Below are positions 16,354 through 26,767 of a DNA stretch of 36,147 nt, one piece after another (position 1 is the first letter of the stretch; every line of letters begins with the position of its first letter). Made by a program: the position numbers and the translations under genes. The notes below the pieces were generated by a model. That model saw nothing but the letters and a program-made list of their open reading frames with translations, made no database searches and was not told where the DNA came from. The stretch covers positions 1-36,147 of the forward strand of contig JAJVIJ010000010.1 of NCBI GenBank assembly GCA_022072095.1, given 5' to 3'. This DNA comes from Rhodocyclaceae bacterium. GTDB taxonomy: Bacteria; Pseudomonadota; Gammaproteobacteria; Burkholderiales; Rhodocyclaceae.

Positions 16354-17336
16354 TGCACATCGCGGTACTGGGCGCCGGCGCCTGGGGCACCGCACTCGCC
16401 ATCACCTTGTCGGCGCAACACCGCGTCAGCCTTTGGGCGCGTGACGCCGCCCAGGCCGAACGCATGGCGAGCACGCACCGCAACGAGCGCTACCTGCCCG
16501 GCGCGCCGCTCCCCGACGCGCTGATGATCAGTGCCGATATCCATGAGTCCGTGGCGCGGGCCGAGCTGCTGTTTCTCGCCACCCCGATCGCCGGCATCAG
16601 GGAAACGATGGCGCGCCTGCACGCGACCTCTGCGCGCGTGCCCCTGCTCTGGCTGTGCAAGGGCCTGGAACCGGACAGTGGCCGCCTGCCCCACCAGATC
16701 ATCGCCGATTGCGGCGGCTGGCCGGCCGCGCAAGGGGTACTGTCCGGCCCCAGCTTCGCAGCCGAGGTCGCGCAGGGCCTGCCCACCGCAGTCACGCTGG
16801 CCTCTGGGGACGCGGGTTTCGCGCGCCGCACCGCCGCCGCGCTGAACGGTGCGCGGCTGCGTATCTACGCCAGCAATGACCTGGTCGGCGCCGAAGTGGG
16901 GGGGGCGGTCAAGAACGTGCTCGCGATCGCCGCCGGCATATCCGACGGGCTAGGCTACGGATACAACGCACGCGCCGCGCTGATCACGCGCGGACTCGCG
17001 GAAATCAGCCGACTGGGCGTTGCGCTCGGCGGCCAGCGCGAAACCTTCATGGGCCTGGCCGGACTCGGCGACCTGATCCTGACCTGTACCGGTGACCTGT
17101 CGCGCAACCGCCGCGTCGGCCTGGCGCTGGCGCAGGGGCTGTCGCTGGCCGATGCGACACGTCGGCTCGGTCACGTGGCCGAGGGAGTCGGCTCCGCGGC
17201 CGGGGTCGTGCGGCTCGCGGAGAAACTGTCCGTGGACATGCCGATCGCCGCGGCCGTGCACGACATCCTGCAAGACCGGCTCACACCGCAGCAGGCCGTC
17301 TCGCAGCTTCTGCTGCGCGACCCCAAGGACGAGTAG
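16353..17336 (+). CDS. gpsA: NAD(P)-dependent glycerol-3-phosphate dehydrogenase
   Basis: This enzyme reduces dihydroxyacetone phosphate to sn-glycerol-3-phosphate for phospholipid synthesis. The 327 residues show the Rossmann motif GAGAWGTALA (7-16), the catalytic-region sequence VGGAVKNVLAIAAGISDGLGYGYNARAALITRGLAEI (Lys187 is the conserved lysine) and FMGLAGLGDLILTCTGDLSRNRRVG. The length is normal for the family. The start ATG overlaps the stop of the SH3-protein gene by one base, so translation is probably coupled. It ends the plus-strand cluster, with a candidate terminator about 75 bases downstream. Confidence 0.97.
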   Translation: MHIAVLGAGAWGTALAITLSAQHRVSLWARDAAQAERMASTHRNERYLPGAPLPDALMISADIHESVARAELLFLATPIAGIRETMARLHATSARVPLLWLCKGLEPDSGRLPHQIIADCGGWPAAQGVLSGPSFAAEVAQGLPTAVTLASGDAGFARRTAAALNGARLRIYASNDLVGAEVGGAVKNVLAIAAGISDGLGYGYNARAALITRGLAEISRLGVALGGQRETFMGLAGLGDLILTCTGDLSRNRRVGLALAQGLSLADATRRLGHVAEGVGSAAGVVRLAEKLSVDMPIAAAVHDILQDRLTPQQAVSQLLLRDPKDE

Positions 17337-17412
17337 CCGGGCGCAAACGGATTCGGCGTGGCGTCGGAAAGGCGCTCGCACGGAGCCATTGGTCGATTCG
17401 AGGTCGACTTGC

Positions 17413-17429
17413 CCCGGAAGCGGGTTTTT
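17413..17429 (+). terminator. Possible Rho-independent terminator after gpsA
   Basis: A short stem (CCCG-GAAG-CGGG) at 17413-17424 is followed directly by five T's. The stem has only 4 GC pairs with a four-base loop, so it is a modest but correctly placed terminator for the rhodanese-to-gpsA transcript. Confidence 0.45.
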
Positions 17430-17560
17430 CCACGGCGTCGTCATGCGTTCGAAACCGACTCCGATCGATCGGCCCGAGGACACCTCTGTTTGCTGCGGTG
17501 GTCACGTTTTTTCGGACATATAGCGCAGCGTCCCCTGGAACGCAGTGTTCGGCCACATGG

Positions 17561-17860
17561 CTATGCACTACGAGAATGGCGCGCAACGTACTTGCGGAGA
17601 ACACTGTCCATCAGGGACTGCCAGCCTTCACCGGTGGACTTGAAGTAGGTAATGACCTCCGGGCTGTAACGCACCGACACGAGCAGCTTCTTGTTCGCCG
17701 ACTTGGGACGTCCACGCACAGAAGCCAGAGGAACCATGGGCTTGAGTTGTTTTGGCGTAAGCGGTTGTGCATCGGGATCACTCCGAGCTGCCGCAGTAAT
17801 GGCCTTGTCCTCTTCGGACGTGGGCATACGAACAGTGGGACGCCTAGAAATTTTGGACAT
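17561..17860 (-). CDS. brnA: BrnA antitoxin (ribbon-helix-helix)
   Basis: This is a 99-residue type II antitoxin. The N-terminal half is charged (MSKISRRPTVRMPTSEEDKAITAAARSDPDAQPLTPKQLKPM). The C-terminal half carries the BrnA ribbon-helix-helix domain: KKLLVSVRYSPEVITYFKSTGEGWQSLMDSVLRKYVARH. BrnA neutralises the BrnT ribonuclease and, with it, represses the operon. The frame is open to 17929, but the ATG at 17860 matches the normal antitoxin N-terminus. It begins inside the final codons of the original brnT frame (17-base overlap). BrnA looks intact although the toxin gene upstream has a premature stop. Confidence 0.88.
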   Translation of the reverse strand: MSKISRRPTVRMPTSEEDKAITAAARSDPDAQPLTPKQLKPMVPLASVRGRPKSANKKLLVSVRYSPEVITYFKSTGEGWQSLMDSVLRKYVARHSRSA

Positions 17861-18113
17861 AGTATTTGACCTCGCGACGATTGGCGCGGCGAAGACTGAT
17901 GACCCTTCGCACGTTGCCTCAATCCACAAACGCCACGTAGTAGAGGATCTCGGTTTTCGGAGCGAGCGCGATCATTCGCGTTTCGCCGCACTCAAACCGT
18001 TCATCGAACCATACCAACGCGGCTTCCCAGTCGAGTTCGCTGGCCAAGGACAGGGAAAGGCCGTGCTTCGATCGGTTGGCGATGTCCTTGGCAGGATCGA
18101 ACTCGATGTACAT
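17844..18113 (-). pseudogene. brnT: BrnT toxin gene interrupted by an in-frame TGA
   Basis: The frame starts MYIEFDPAKDIANRSKHGLS and continues through DWEAALVWFDERFECGETRMIALAPKTEILYYVAFVD, then meets TGA at 17919-17921. The same frame then resumes as GNVRRVISLRRANRREVKYYVQNF and stops at TAG (17844-17846), giving the 89-90 codons expected of BrnT. Relatives I recall have Arg after VAFVD, so the TGA looks like a CGA-to-TGA transition. The missing tail (RRVISLRRANRREV) is the conserved C-terminal block that carries arginines needed in the RelE-like ribonuclease fold, so the 64-residue product is probably inactive. A good promoter lies just upstream. Sequencing error is possible but would need a single-base substitution. 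Confidence 0.8.
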
Positions 18114-18118
18114 GCATT

Positions 18119-18146
18119 ACTGTAGCTACACAAAGACGGCTGTCAA
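18119..18146 (-). promoter_or_regulatory. brnTA promoter with palindromic operator
   Basis: On the minus strand TTGACA (18141-18146) is separated by 16 bases from TACAGT (18119-18124), followed within a few bases by the brnT ATG (18111-18113), so the transcript may be nearly leaderless. A perfect 10-base palindrome, TGTAGCTACA (18121-18130), overlaps the -10 element, where autorepression by BrnA would be expected. Confidence 0.6.
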
Positions 18147-18260
18147 GATGCACCCGGGCTCCCACTTATGGGGAAAGGGATAAATAAAACGAAGGGAGGT
18201 AAATGGGGTCAGACACGGAGGCAAACACCTTCCCCCGCGTAGCGGCTTCGTCCAACCCCG

Positions 18261-18956
18261 TTATCGGCGCCCCTGACCGAACAGGATCCGGCGCGCCGCT
18301 TCATCCATCCCGGCCGTGCCTTCGGCGCGCGACACCTCGTTCGCGCGCGCATAGGCGCGCTGCACGGCCGGGCGCGCACGTATCGCCTCGAACCAGCGCA
18401 CGAGGTTTGGAAACGTGTCCCAGTCGATGCCCTGCAGGCCATGCGGTACGATCCACGGGTAACAGGCCATGTCCGCAATGGTGTACGGGCCGGCGATGAA
18501 CGCGCGGTCGGCGAGGCGTCGGTCGAGCACGCCATACAGCCGTTCCGTTTCCTTGCGGTAGCGGTCGATGGCGTAGGGGATTTTTTCGCTCGCGTAGTGC
18601 GCGAAATGATGATTCTGCCCCAGCATCGGCCCGAGCCCGCCCATCTGCCAGAACAGCCATTGCAGGGTTTCGTAGCGTCCGCGCAGGTCTGCGGGCAAGA
18701 ACTGCCCGGTCTTCTCGGCGAGGTAGAGCAGGATCGCACCGGACTCGAACACCGAAATCGGCTCGGTGCCGGCGTCCGGACTCGTGTCGACGATGGCCGG
18801 AATCCGGTTGTTCGGCGAAATCCTGAGAAACTCCGGCTCGAACTGCGCTCCGCGCCCGATATCCACGGGCAGCAGCCGATACGGCAGCCCGGTCTCTTCC
18901 AGACATATCGTGATCTTGTGGCCGTTCGGCGTCGGCCAGTAATGGACATCGATCAT
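18261..18956 (-). CDS. yfcG: YfcG-type glutathione S-transferase / disulfide-bond oxidoreductase
   Basis: This is a 231-residue nu-class glutathione transferase. The N-terminal thioredoxin fold has YWPTPNGHKITICLEETGLPY, with Thr9 and Asn11 at the positions used by E. coli YfcG. NNRIPAIVD supplies the cis-proline and FESGAILLYLAEKTG the glutathione-binding Glu-Ser. The helical domain LQWLFWQMGGLGPMLGQNHHFAHYASEKIPYAIDRY is nearly diagnostic of YfcG/YghU. These enzymes reduce disulfides with two bound glutathione molecules and have low classical transferase activity. The ATG at 18956 has an excellent GGAGGTGA site. The frame open beyond it to 19139 is not needed. It is divergent from rpsU. Confidence 0.92.
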   Translation of the reverse strand: MIDVHYWPTPNGHKITICLEETGLPYRLLPVDIGRGAQFEPEFLRISPNNRIPAIVDTSPDAGTEPISVFESGAILLYLAEKTGQFLPADLRGRYETLQWLFWQMGGLGPMLGQNHHFAHYASEKIPYAIDRYRKETERLYGVLDRRLADRAFIAGPYTIADMACYPWIVPHGLQGIDWDTFPNLVRWFEAIRARPAVQRAYARANEVSRAEGTAGMDEAARRILFGQGRR

Positions 18957-19130
18957 GTTCACCTCCATCGTCATGACTGGCGCCCCCCACCATCCGCTAC
19001 CCAGACACCCGTCGCAGGGAACCCCACGAGAGATTCTCTCAGGAAAGGGCGCACTCAGTTCGGTCGTAGTTCGCTGCACACCTGTGCAGCAGTGCCGCCG
19101 ACTCGGTCGCGACGACAAACGGACTTGGAC

Positions 19131-19160
19131 TTGCGCCACTCGCCCGTAAGTCGATACAAT
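19131..19160 (+). promoter_or_regulatory. Probable rpsU promoter
   Basis: TTGCGC (19131-19136) and TACAAT (19155-19160) are spaced by 18 bases and lie 35 bases before the rpsU ATG, as expected for the sigma-70 promoter driving the rpsU-dnaG-rpoD transcript. The -35 match is only fair. Confidence 0.5.
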
Positions 19161-19195
19161 GCGCGTTTTCCCCGATCGGTTAGTCAGGACTGCGC

Positions 19196-19408
19196 ATGCC
19201 GGGTATTCGTGTCAAGGAAAACGAGCCGTTTGAAGTGGCCATCCGCCGCTTCAAGCGCACCATCGAAAAGACGGGCCTGCTTACCGAGTTGCGGGCGCGT
19301 GAGTTCTATGAAAAACCCACCGCAGAACGCAAGCGCAAGCATGCCGCCGCGGTCAAGCGTCACCACAAGCGTCTGCGCAGCCAGCGCCTTCCACCCAAGC
19401 TTTATTGA
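19196..19408 (+). CDS. rpsU: 30S ribosomal protein bS21
   Basis: This is the 70-residue basic protein of the 30S subunit, near the mRNA exit and the anti-Shine-Dalgarno helix. The sequence [19 protein letters not shown], then [43 protein letters not shown], matches bS21 throughout its length. It has an AGGA site before the ATG. It is the first gene of the macromolecular-synthesis cluster with dnaG and rpoD, the classical gammaproteobacterial arrangement. Confidence 0.97.
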   Translation: MPGIRVKENEPFEVAIRRFKRTIEKTGLLTELRAREFYEKPTAERKRKHAAAVKRHHKRLRSQRLPPKLY

Positions 19409-19416
19409 CGTGAAGC

Positions 19417-19435
19417 CGGGGCGTGGTCTGCCCCG
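19417..19435 (+). other. Hairpin in the rpsU-dnaG intergenic region, possible attenuator or processing site
   Basis: A 6-base GC stem (CGGGGC / GCCCCG, loop of 7) lies 9 bases after the rpsU stop and has no T-run. In E. coli a partial terminator at this point reduces dnaG expression relative to rpsU. This hairpin is in the right place to play an equivalent role. Confidence 0.35.
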
Positions 19436-19513
19436 ATCTCGCCACCGACTGCCATTGCGCAGTTCGGATGTCCAGAGGACAAACAGACCCACGTTGGGCG
19501 CTCGCTTCCGAAC

Positions 19514-21319
19514 GTGATTCCGCAGCCATTCATCCAGGGTTTGCTCGACCGGATCGACATCGTCGATCTCGTTGGTCGCCATGTTCCGTTGCGCAAGGCG
19601 GGCGCGAATTTCGTCGCCTGCTGCCCGTTTCACGACGAGAAGACACCCAGCTTCACCGTCAGCCCGAGCAAGCAGTTTTTTCATTGCTTCGGTTGCGGTG
19701 CGCATGGCAGCGCCATCGGCTTCCTGATGGCGCATGCGGGCCTTGGATTCCGCGAAGCAGTCGAAGACCTGGCCCGTCAGGTCGGGCTTGCACTGCCCGA
19801 AGAGTCGCGCTCGGGGCAGGCAGGCGGGACGGGGGAAGCGAATCATCGCCAGTCCCTGACCGGCCTTCTCGCGCGGGCGGCCGAGTTCTACCGCGATGCG
19901 CTCAGGAACAGCCCGGCGGCGATCGCATATCTGCGCGGTCGCGGCGTCAGCGGCATCATCGCGGCGCGCTATGGCCTGGGTTACGCGCCCGACTCTTGGC
20001 AGTGCCTGCGCACGGCCACGCCCGATTACGCCGCGCCGGAGCTGAGAGAGGCGGGCCTCGTGCTGGATGGTGACGAGGGGCGCCGCTATGACCGCTTTCG
20101 TCACCGCATCATGTTTCCGATCGTCGACGGCCGGGGCGAGGTCGTCGGCTTCGGCGCGCGTGCGCTGGATGGCGCCGAACCCAAGTATCTGAACTCGCCC
20201 GAAACGCCGGTTTTCGCGAAGGGGCGGCAGCTCTATGGCCTGCCCCAGGCACGCAAGGCAGCCCGCGAGGCGGGGACGTTGCTTGTCGTCGAAGGCTACA
20301 TGGATGTGATCGCGCTGGCGCAACACGGGATCGAGAACGTGGTGGCAACGCTCGGCACCGCGACCACGGCGCAGCACATCCAGCTGCTGCTTCGACAAAG
20401 CGACCGGGTCATATTTTGCTTCGATGGCGACAACGCCGGCAGGAAGGCCGCGTGGCGCGCGCTGCTGGCGACGCTGGAGAAGATCACGGACGGGCAAAGC
20501 GTTCGCTTCGTCTTCCTGCCCGCCGAACATGACCCGGACAGCTACGTGCGTGCGCTGGGTGCCGATGCCTTCCGGGCGCTGCTTGCGCAGGCGCTGCCGC
20601 TGTCGGCCTATTTCATCCGCGAACTCGCCATGCGACACGAGCTGGCGCATGGCGAAGGGCGCGCCGCACTGCTCAAGGAAGCGAGCCAGCCGCTGGCCGG
20701 CATGGCGGCGCCCATGCTGCGCAGCCAGATCGTCCATGCGCTGGCCGAACAGGTCGGCCTCGCGGCCGCCGAGGTCGAACACCTGTGCGGACTGCGTGGC
20801 CGGATGCGGCGCGCCCCTCCGGCGCTCGGCTTTCAGCGTGTGCGCCCGGCAACGCCTGCCCACCGATTGTTGCGCATCCTGCTGGCAAAACCTGAACTCG
20901 CGCCACAGGTGCCCGTCGAGCTGTCGAGCGGAGACGGTGCGGATCAGCAGGCATTGCACGCGCTGTTGGCGCTGTACGCGGACCGGCAAGCGAGCGGTGC
21001 GCCCGCTTCGGGCTCTTTGGGCGTGCTCATCGAGTATTTTCGCGGCCGTGAGTGTGAGGTCTCGATTGCCGCGGCACTTCGTTCGCTGGAGCACGACGAG
21101 GCGCGACGAGGCGACGCCGAAGACCACCGGGAACTCGACGACGAGTTCGCGGACATAATCGAAGACCTGCAATTGAAGGCATTGTCGGAACGTATCGCGG
21201 TGTTGACGGAAAAAGTGCGAAACGGGCCGCTCGACGCTGACGAACTGGACGAGCTGCGACGCTTGCACGCCGAAAAACATCAGCGGCGCACGCGAATGAA
21301 AAGCCGGATAGATTTATAA
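19514..21319 (+). CDS. dnaG: DNA primase
   Basis: DnaG makes the RNA primers for DNA replication. The 601-residue product starts with the CHC2 zinc-binding domain: Cys37, His40, Cys58 and Cys61 in [30 protein letters not shown] polymerase-like core motifs follow ([46 protein letters not shown]), as does the Toprim domain ([48 protein letters not shown]). The C-terminal helicase-binding region ends [20 protein letters not shown]. The start is GTG, without a convincing ribosome-binding site, and no in-frame ATG precedes the zinc domain. It lies between rpsU (105-base gap) and rpoD. Confidence 0.96.
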   Translation: MIPQPFIQGLLDRIDIVDLVGRHVPLRKAGANFVACCPFHDEKTPSFTVSPSKQFFHCFGCGAHGSAIGFLMAHAGLGFREAVEDLARQVGLALPEESRSGQAGGTGEANHRQSLTGLLARAAEFYRDALRNSPAAIAYLRGRGVSGIIAARYGLGYAPDSWQCLRTATPDYAAPELREAGLVLDGDEGRRYDRFRHRIMFPIVDGRGEVVGFGARALDGAEPKYLNSPETPVFAKGRQLYGLPQARKAAREAGTLLVVEGYMDVIALAQHGIENVVATLGTATTAQHIQLLLRQSDRVIFCFDGDNAGRKAAWRALLATLEKITDGQSVRFVFLPAEHDPDSYVRALGADAFRALLAQALPLSAYFIRELAMRHELAHGEGRAALLKEASQPLAGMAAPMLRSQIVHALAEQVGLAAAEVEHLCGLRGRMRRAPPALGFQRVRPATPAHRLLRILLAKPELAPQVPVELSSGDGADQQALHALLALYADRQASGAPASGSLGVLIEYFRGRECEVSIAAALRSLEHDEARRGDAEDHRELDDEFADIIEDLQLKALSERIAVLTEKVRNGPLDADELDELRRLHAEKHQRRTRMKSRIDL

Positions 21320-21386
21320 TGCGCGGTTATTTTGGGCCTTTACGTGTGTGCGCGGTGCGTTCACACGACACGTGACAGGGACATTT

Positions 21387-23471
<2,085 letters not shown>

Positions 23472-23587
23472 ACCTCATCGCTTTCGGGTGGCCGTCGTCC
23501 GCGTGGCGCCGCGGGGCGACTCGGCATGTCGATGGAACCGGAGTCCGAGTGCTCGATCGAGAATCGATGGCGTAAGGAGACAGTGAG

Positions 23588-24379
23588 ATGGTCGAATCAT
23601 CGTCGCCGAACTGGGCGGGCATCGCCGGGGAACTGGAACAGCTGCTCAAGTTGCGCGCGATCCCCATCGGCATGAAATTGTTCGAGCAGATCGGGGACAT
23701 GGAGCGCATCCCGAAGGTGCGGCGACCCAAGGCCGTGCATACGCTGGATCAGCTTGTCGCACAGTCCGCACGCCTTGGACGGACCCTGGGCATCACCGCA
23801 GACGATCTGGTGGGCGATCAATGCCGTGCCGTCGTCGGCCTGGGCGGACAGGACGCCGCGTGGCGCTCCGGCGAGCACATGGTCGGCGTCTGGTACGCGA
23901 AGCCTGCCGACGCCGCGGCGCACCAGGCAGCAATGCACGTCGTGCCTACGGGGACCTATCGCGCGCTCGCGATATCGCCACTCGCGAGCGGCCGGCTCGA
24001 TCCGCCCGATATCGCGCTGTTCTATGCGACGCCGGGTGCGATGATGTACTTCATCAACGGCTTGCAGTGGTCGGGCTATCGTCGCTTCGACTGGAGCGTC
24101 GTCGGCGAATCGGCCTGCGCCGATGCCTGGGGACGCGCGCTGGCCACGCGCGAGCCGAGCCTGTCGATTCCGTGTTTCGCCGAACGGCGCTACGGCGGTG
24201 TCCTGGATGACGAGATGCTGATGGCGCTGCCGCCCGAATACCTGAGCAAGGCGATCGCCGGCATGAGGGCGCTGGCGGCGAACGGCCTGCGCTATCCGTT
24301 TCCGCAGTACGGCATCGAGCAGGACGCACGGGCCGGCCTGGCCGTGAGTTATGGCGAACATCCGAGCGCCGCGAGCTGA
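23588..24379 (+). CDS. DUF169 family protein
   Basis: The 263-residue soluble protein resembles the DUF169 family: LEQLLKLRAIPIGMKLF at the start, where the substrate-like Leu-Arg-x2-Pro-[IV]-[GA] motif is typical, then GDQCRAVVGLG and a segment ending FSLSIP-like (EPSLSIPCFAERRYGGVLDDEMLMALPPEYL). DUF169 members are often found near metal or C1 metabolism genes, but no enzymatic activity is established to my knowledge. A strong AAGGAGA site precedes the ATG. It starts 117 bases after rpoD, probably as its own unit, and is followed by the MacA-like adaptor gene in the same direction. Whether they share a transcript cannot be judged. Confidence 0.8.
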   Translation: MVESSSPNWAGIAGELEQLLKLRAIPIGMKLFEQIGDMERIPKVRRPKAVHTLDQLVAQSARLGRTLGITADDLVGDQCRAVVGLGGQDAAWRSGEHMVGVWYAKPADAAAHQAAMHVVPTGTYRALAISPLASGRLDPPDIALFYATPGAMMYFINGLQWSGYRRFDWSVVGESACADAWGRALATREPSLSIPCFAERRYGGVLDDEMLMALPPEYLSKAIAGMRALAANGLRYPFPQYGIEQDARAGLAVSYGEHPSAAS

Positions 24380-24421
24380 CGGCGGCGTGCGATGGGAGAC
24401 CGTATCGAGCCTGGCCAAACG

Positions 24422-26005
24422 ATGAGCAAGGCACCGGCGCCACGACGATGGCGACGCCGCTGGTGGGCAGCGCTCGGCATCATCGTGCTGCTGGCAAGCG
24501 GCGGCTACGCGTGGTACCGCCATCAGGGGACCGACAAGAACGCAGCGGCCTTCCGCGTCGACAAGGTGGTGCGCGGACCGATGACCGCGCAGGTATCGGC
24601 CTCGGGCACGCTGAATGCCGTGGTGTCGGTGCAGGTCGGCTCGCAGGTTTCGGGGCAGATCAAGGAGGTGCTCGCGGATTTCAACGCCGAGGTCAGGCAG
24701 GGTCAGCTGATCGCGCGTATCGATCCCGAGACCTTCGAATCCCGCTTGCGACAATCGGAAGCGGATGTCGATGCCGCCAACGCGCAACTGCTGACGGCTC
24801 AGGCTGGCGTCAGTGCAGCGCGCGCGGCGCTGGCGCGTGCGCGCGTCAGCCTCGCCGACGCCAAGCGCGATCTCGAGCGCAAGGAGATGCTGGTCGAACG
24901 TCAGTTCATTTCGCCAGCCGAGCTCGACAAGGCGCGCGCGCTCTACAGCATCGGCGTCGAAGACGTGAACAGTGCCAGCGCACAGCTCAGTGTCACCGAG
25001 GCCCAGGTCGGCAGTGCGCGCGCCAATGTCAAACAACGCGAGGCGCAACGCCAGCAGGCGCGCATCGATCTGGAACGGACCGCGATCCGTGCACCGGTGA
25101 ACGGGGTCGTGATCAAGCGTTCGGTCGACGCCGGTCAGACCGTCGCCGCCAGCCTGCAAGCGCCGGAGCTGTTCATCATTGCCCGGGACTTGCGCGACAT
25201 GCAGGTGGACACCTCGATCGACGAAGCCGAGATCGGCAAGGTACGTGTCGGGCAGCGCGCCACCTTCACGGTGGACTCGTTTCCGGGACGGAGTTTTTCA
25301 GGCGAGGTGCGTCAGGTGCGCAAGGCCGCGCTCAACGTGCAGAACGTCGTCACCTATACGGTCGTGGTCTCGGCGCCGAATCCCGACCTGGCCTTGCTGC
25401 CCGGCATGACCGCCAATGTGCGCATCGTTACCGACACGCGCGAAGCCGTGCTCAAGATTCCCAATGCCGCGCTGCGCTTCCGCCCGCCCGACTTTCAGGA
25501 ACCGGCCGCTTCCTCACCCAGTGCGGCACCGACGTCGGCACCGCAGGCGGGCGGTGCGCTCGCCCGGTTTCGCGAGCGGATCGAACGCGAGCTCGCACCC
25601 AGCGCCGAGCAGACGCAGCAGATCGATGCGATCTTCGAAGCGATGCGCGAGCGCTTCGCGGCGGCACGCTCGGTGCCGGAGGCCGATCGCGCCAAGACCA
25701 TCGAGCGCGCGCGCGCGGAGTTGCGCGAGCGCATCGCGGGCATCCTGACGCCGGCGCAGAAACAGCGGTACGCAGCGCTCGTCGCCGAGGCCACCGGCCG
25801 GCCTTCCACACGCGGCCGGGTGTTCGTGCCGGCGGCCGATGGCCGGCCGCGCGCCATCGAGGTTCGCCTGGGGCTGAGTGACGGCAGCTTTACCGAGGTA
25901 TCCGGGGGAGAACTGAAGGAGGGCGATGCCGTCATCACCGGCAGCGCGACCACCGCGGGCAATGCCCAGAAGGCAGCGCCGTCGGGTCCGCGCCTGCCCT
26001 TCTGA
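24422..26005 (+). CDS. MacA-like periplasmic adaptor subunit with helical insertion
   Basis: This membrane-fusion protein of an ABC-type tripartite exporter is about 527 residues long. It has one N-terminal membrane helix (RRWWAALGIIVLLASGGYAWY) and a barrel-sandwich core (VSVQVGSQVSGQIKEVLADFNAEVRQGQLIARIDPETFESRLRQ). A long coiled-coil hairpin follows (SEADVDAANAQLL to AQRQQARIDLERTAIRAPVNGVVIKRSVDAGQTVAAS), then a beta-barrel. Between the barrel and the last domain (residues about 363-459) sits an unusual segment: a Pro/Ala/Ser linker followed by charged helices (APSAEQTQQIDAIFEAMRERFAAAR, ILTPAQKQRYAALVAEATGRP) reminiscent of LTxxQ/Spy proteins. MacA is about 370 residues, so this insertion explains the extra length. 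The start may be 24392 or 24422. It is followed 18 bases later by the ABC ATPase. Confidence 0.88.
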   Translation: MSKAPAPRRWRRRWWAALGIIVLLASGGYAWYRHQGTDKNAAAFRVDKVVRGPMTAQVSASGTLNAVVSVQVGSQVSGQIKEVLADFNAEVRQGQLIARIDPETFESRLRQSEADVDAANAQLLTAQAGVSAARAALARARVSLADAKRDLERKEMLVERQFISPAELDKARALYSIGVEDVNSASAQLSVTEAQVGSARANVKQREAQRQQARIDLERTAIRAPVNGVVIKRSVDAGQTVAASLQAPELFIIARDLRDMQVDTSIDEAEIGKVRVGQRATFTVDSFPGRSFSGEVRQVRKAALNVQNVVTYTVVVSAPNPDLALLPGMTANVRIVTDTREAVLKIPNAALRFRPPDFQEPAASSPSAAPTSAPQAGGALARFRERIERELAPSAEQTQQIDAIFEAMRERFAAARSVPEADRAKTIERARAELRERIAGILTPAQKQRYAALVAEATGRPSTRGRVFVPAADGRPRAIEVRLGLSDGSFTEVSGGELKEGDAVITGSATTAGNAQKAAPSGPRLPF

Positions 26006-26023
26006 GTCTCGCGAGCGCCGCGC

Positions 26024-26767
26024 TTGGACACGCCCATCATCCGCACGCGCGAGCTGTGCAAGCAGTATGTCATGGGTGATACCGTGGTGCGCGCGCTGGA
26101 CGGGGTATCGATCGACATCGCCAGCGGGGAGCTGGTCGCGGTCATGGGGCCGAGCGGCTCCGGCAAGTCGACATTCATGAACGTGCTCGGCTGCCTGGAT
26201 CGCCCGACCTCGGGGCATTACGAACTGGCCGGAGAGCCGGTCGAAAATCTGACCGCCGATCAGCTCGCCGCGATACGGAACCGGCGCATCGGTTTCGTGT
26301 TCCAGCAATTCAACCTGCTGCCGCGCACCTCGGCGCTGGAGAATGTCGAACTGCCGCTCATGTACACCGACATGGCGCGTGCGGAACGACACGCGCACGC
26401 ACGGCGGCGCCTCGAACAGGTCGGCCTCGGCGAGCGGCTCGACCATCACCCGCGTCAGCTTTCTGGAGGCCAGCAGCAGCGCGTCGCCATCGCCCGGGCC
26501 CTGGTCAACGATCCGCTGCTGATTCTCGCCGACGAACCCACCGGCGCGCTGGATTCGCGCACCAGCCTGGAAGTCATGGCGCTGTTGCAGCGGCTCAACC
26601 GCGACGGCATCACCGTCGTGCTCGTCACACACGAGCAGGACGTCGCCGCGTTCGCCGGACGCATCATCCACTTTCGCGACGGCCGTGTGCTGAGCGACCG
26701 CGCCCATGCGCCCAGCGACGCGCAGGCTCGGCTCGATCGTGCGGAGCCGGCGGGGGCTGCCACATGA
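26024..26767 (+). CDS. MacB/LolD-type ABC transporter ATP-binding protein
   Basis: This 247-residue ATPase belongs to the MacB/LolD/FtsE group. Walker A is GPSGSGKST, the Q-loop is FVFQQFNLLPRTSALENVELPL, the signature is LSGGQQQRVAIARAL, Walker B is LLILADEPTGALD and the H-loop is VLVTHEQDVA. The start appears to be a TTG 18 bases after the adaptor gene (TTGGACACGCCC, reading MDTPIIRTRELCKQY), since no ATG or GTG lies at a suitable place. It overlaps the permease gene by 4 bases (ATGA). In E. coli MacB this domain is fused to the permease, whereas here they are separate. Confidence 0.93.
   Translation: MDTPIIRTRELCKQYVMGDTVVRALDGVSIDIASGELVAVMGPSGSGKSTFMNVLGCLDRPTSGHYELAGEPVENLTADQLAAIRNRRIGFVFQQFNLLPRTSALENVELPLMYTDMARAERHAHARRRLEQVGLGERLDHHPRQLSGGQQQRVAIARALVNDPLLILADEPTGALDSRTSLEVMALLQRLNRDGITVVLVTHEQDVAAFAGRIIHFRDGRVLSDRAHAPSDAQARLDRAEPAGAAT

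Noticed and set aside
17919-17921. TGA in brnT as selenocysteine
   Set aside because: BrnT is not a known selenoprotein, no SECIS-like hairpin is evident after the codon, and the expected residue is Arg, so a nonsense mutation is simpler.
23495-23530. GC hairpin after rpoD as terminator
   Set aside because: GTCGTCCGCG...CGCGGGGCGAC can fold but has no T-run, so a Rho-independent terminator is not supported.
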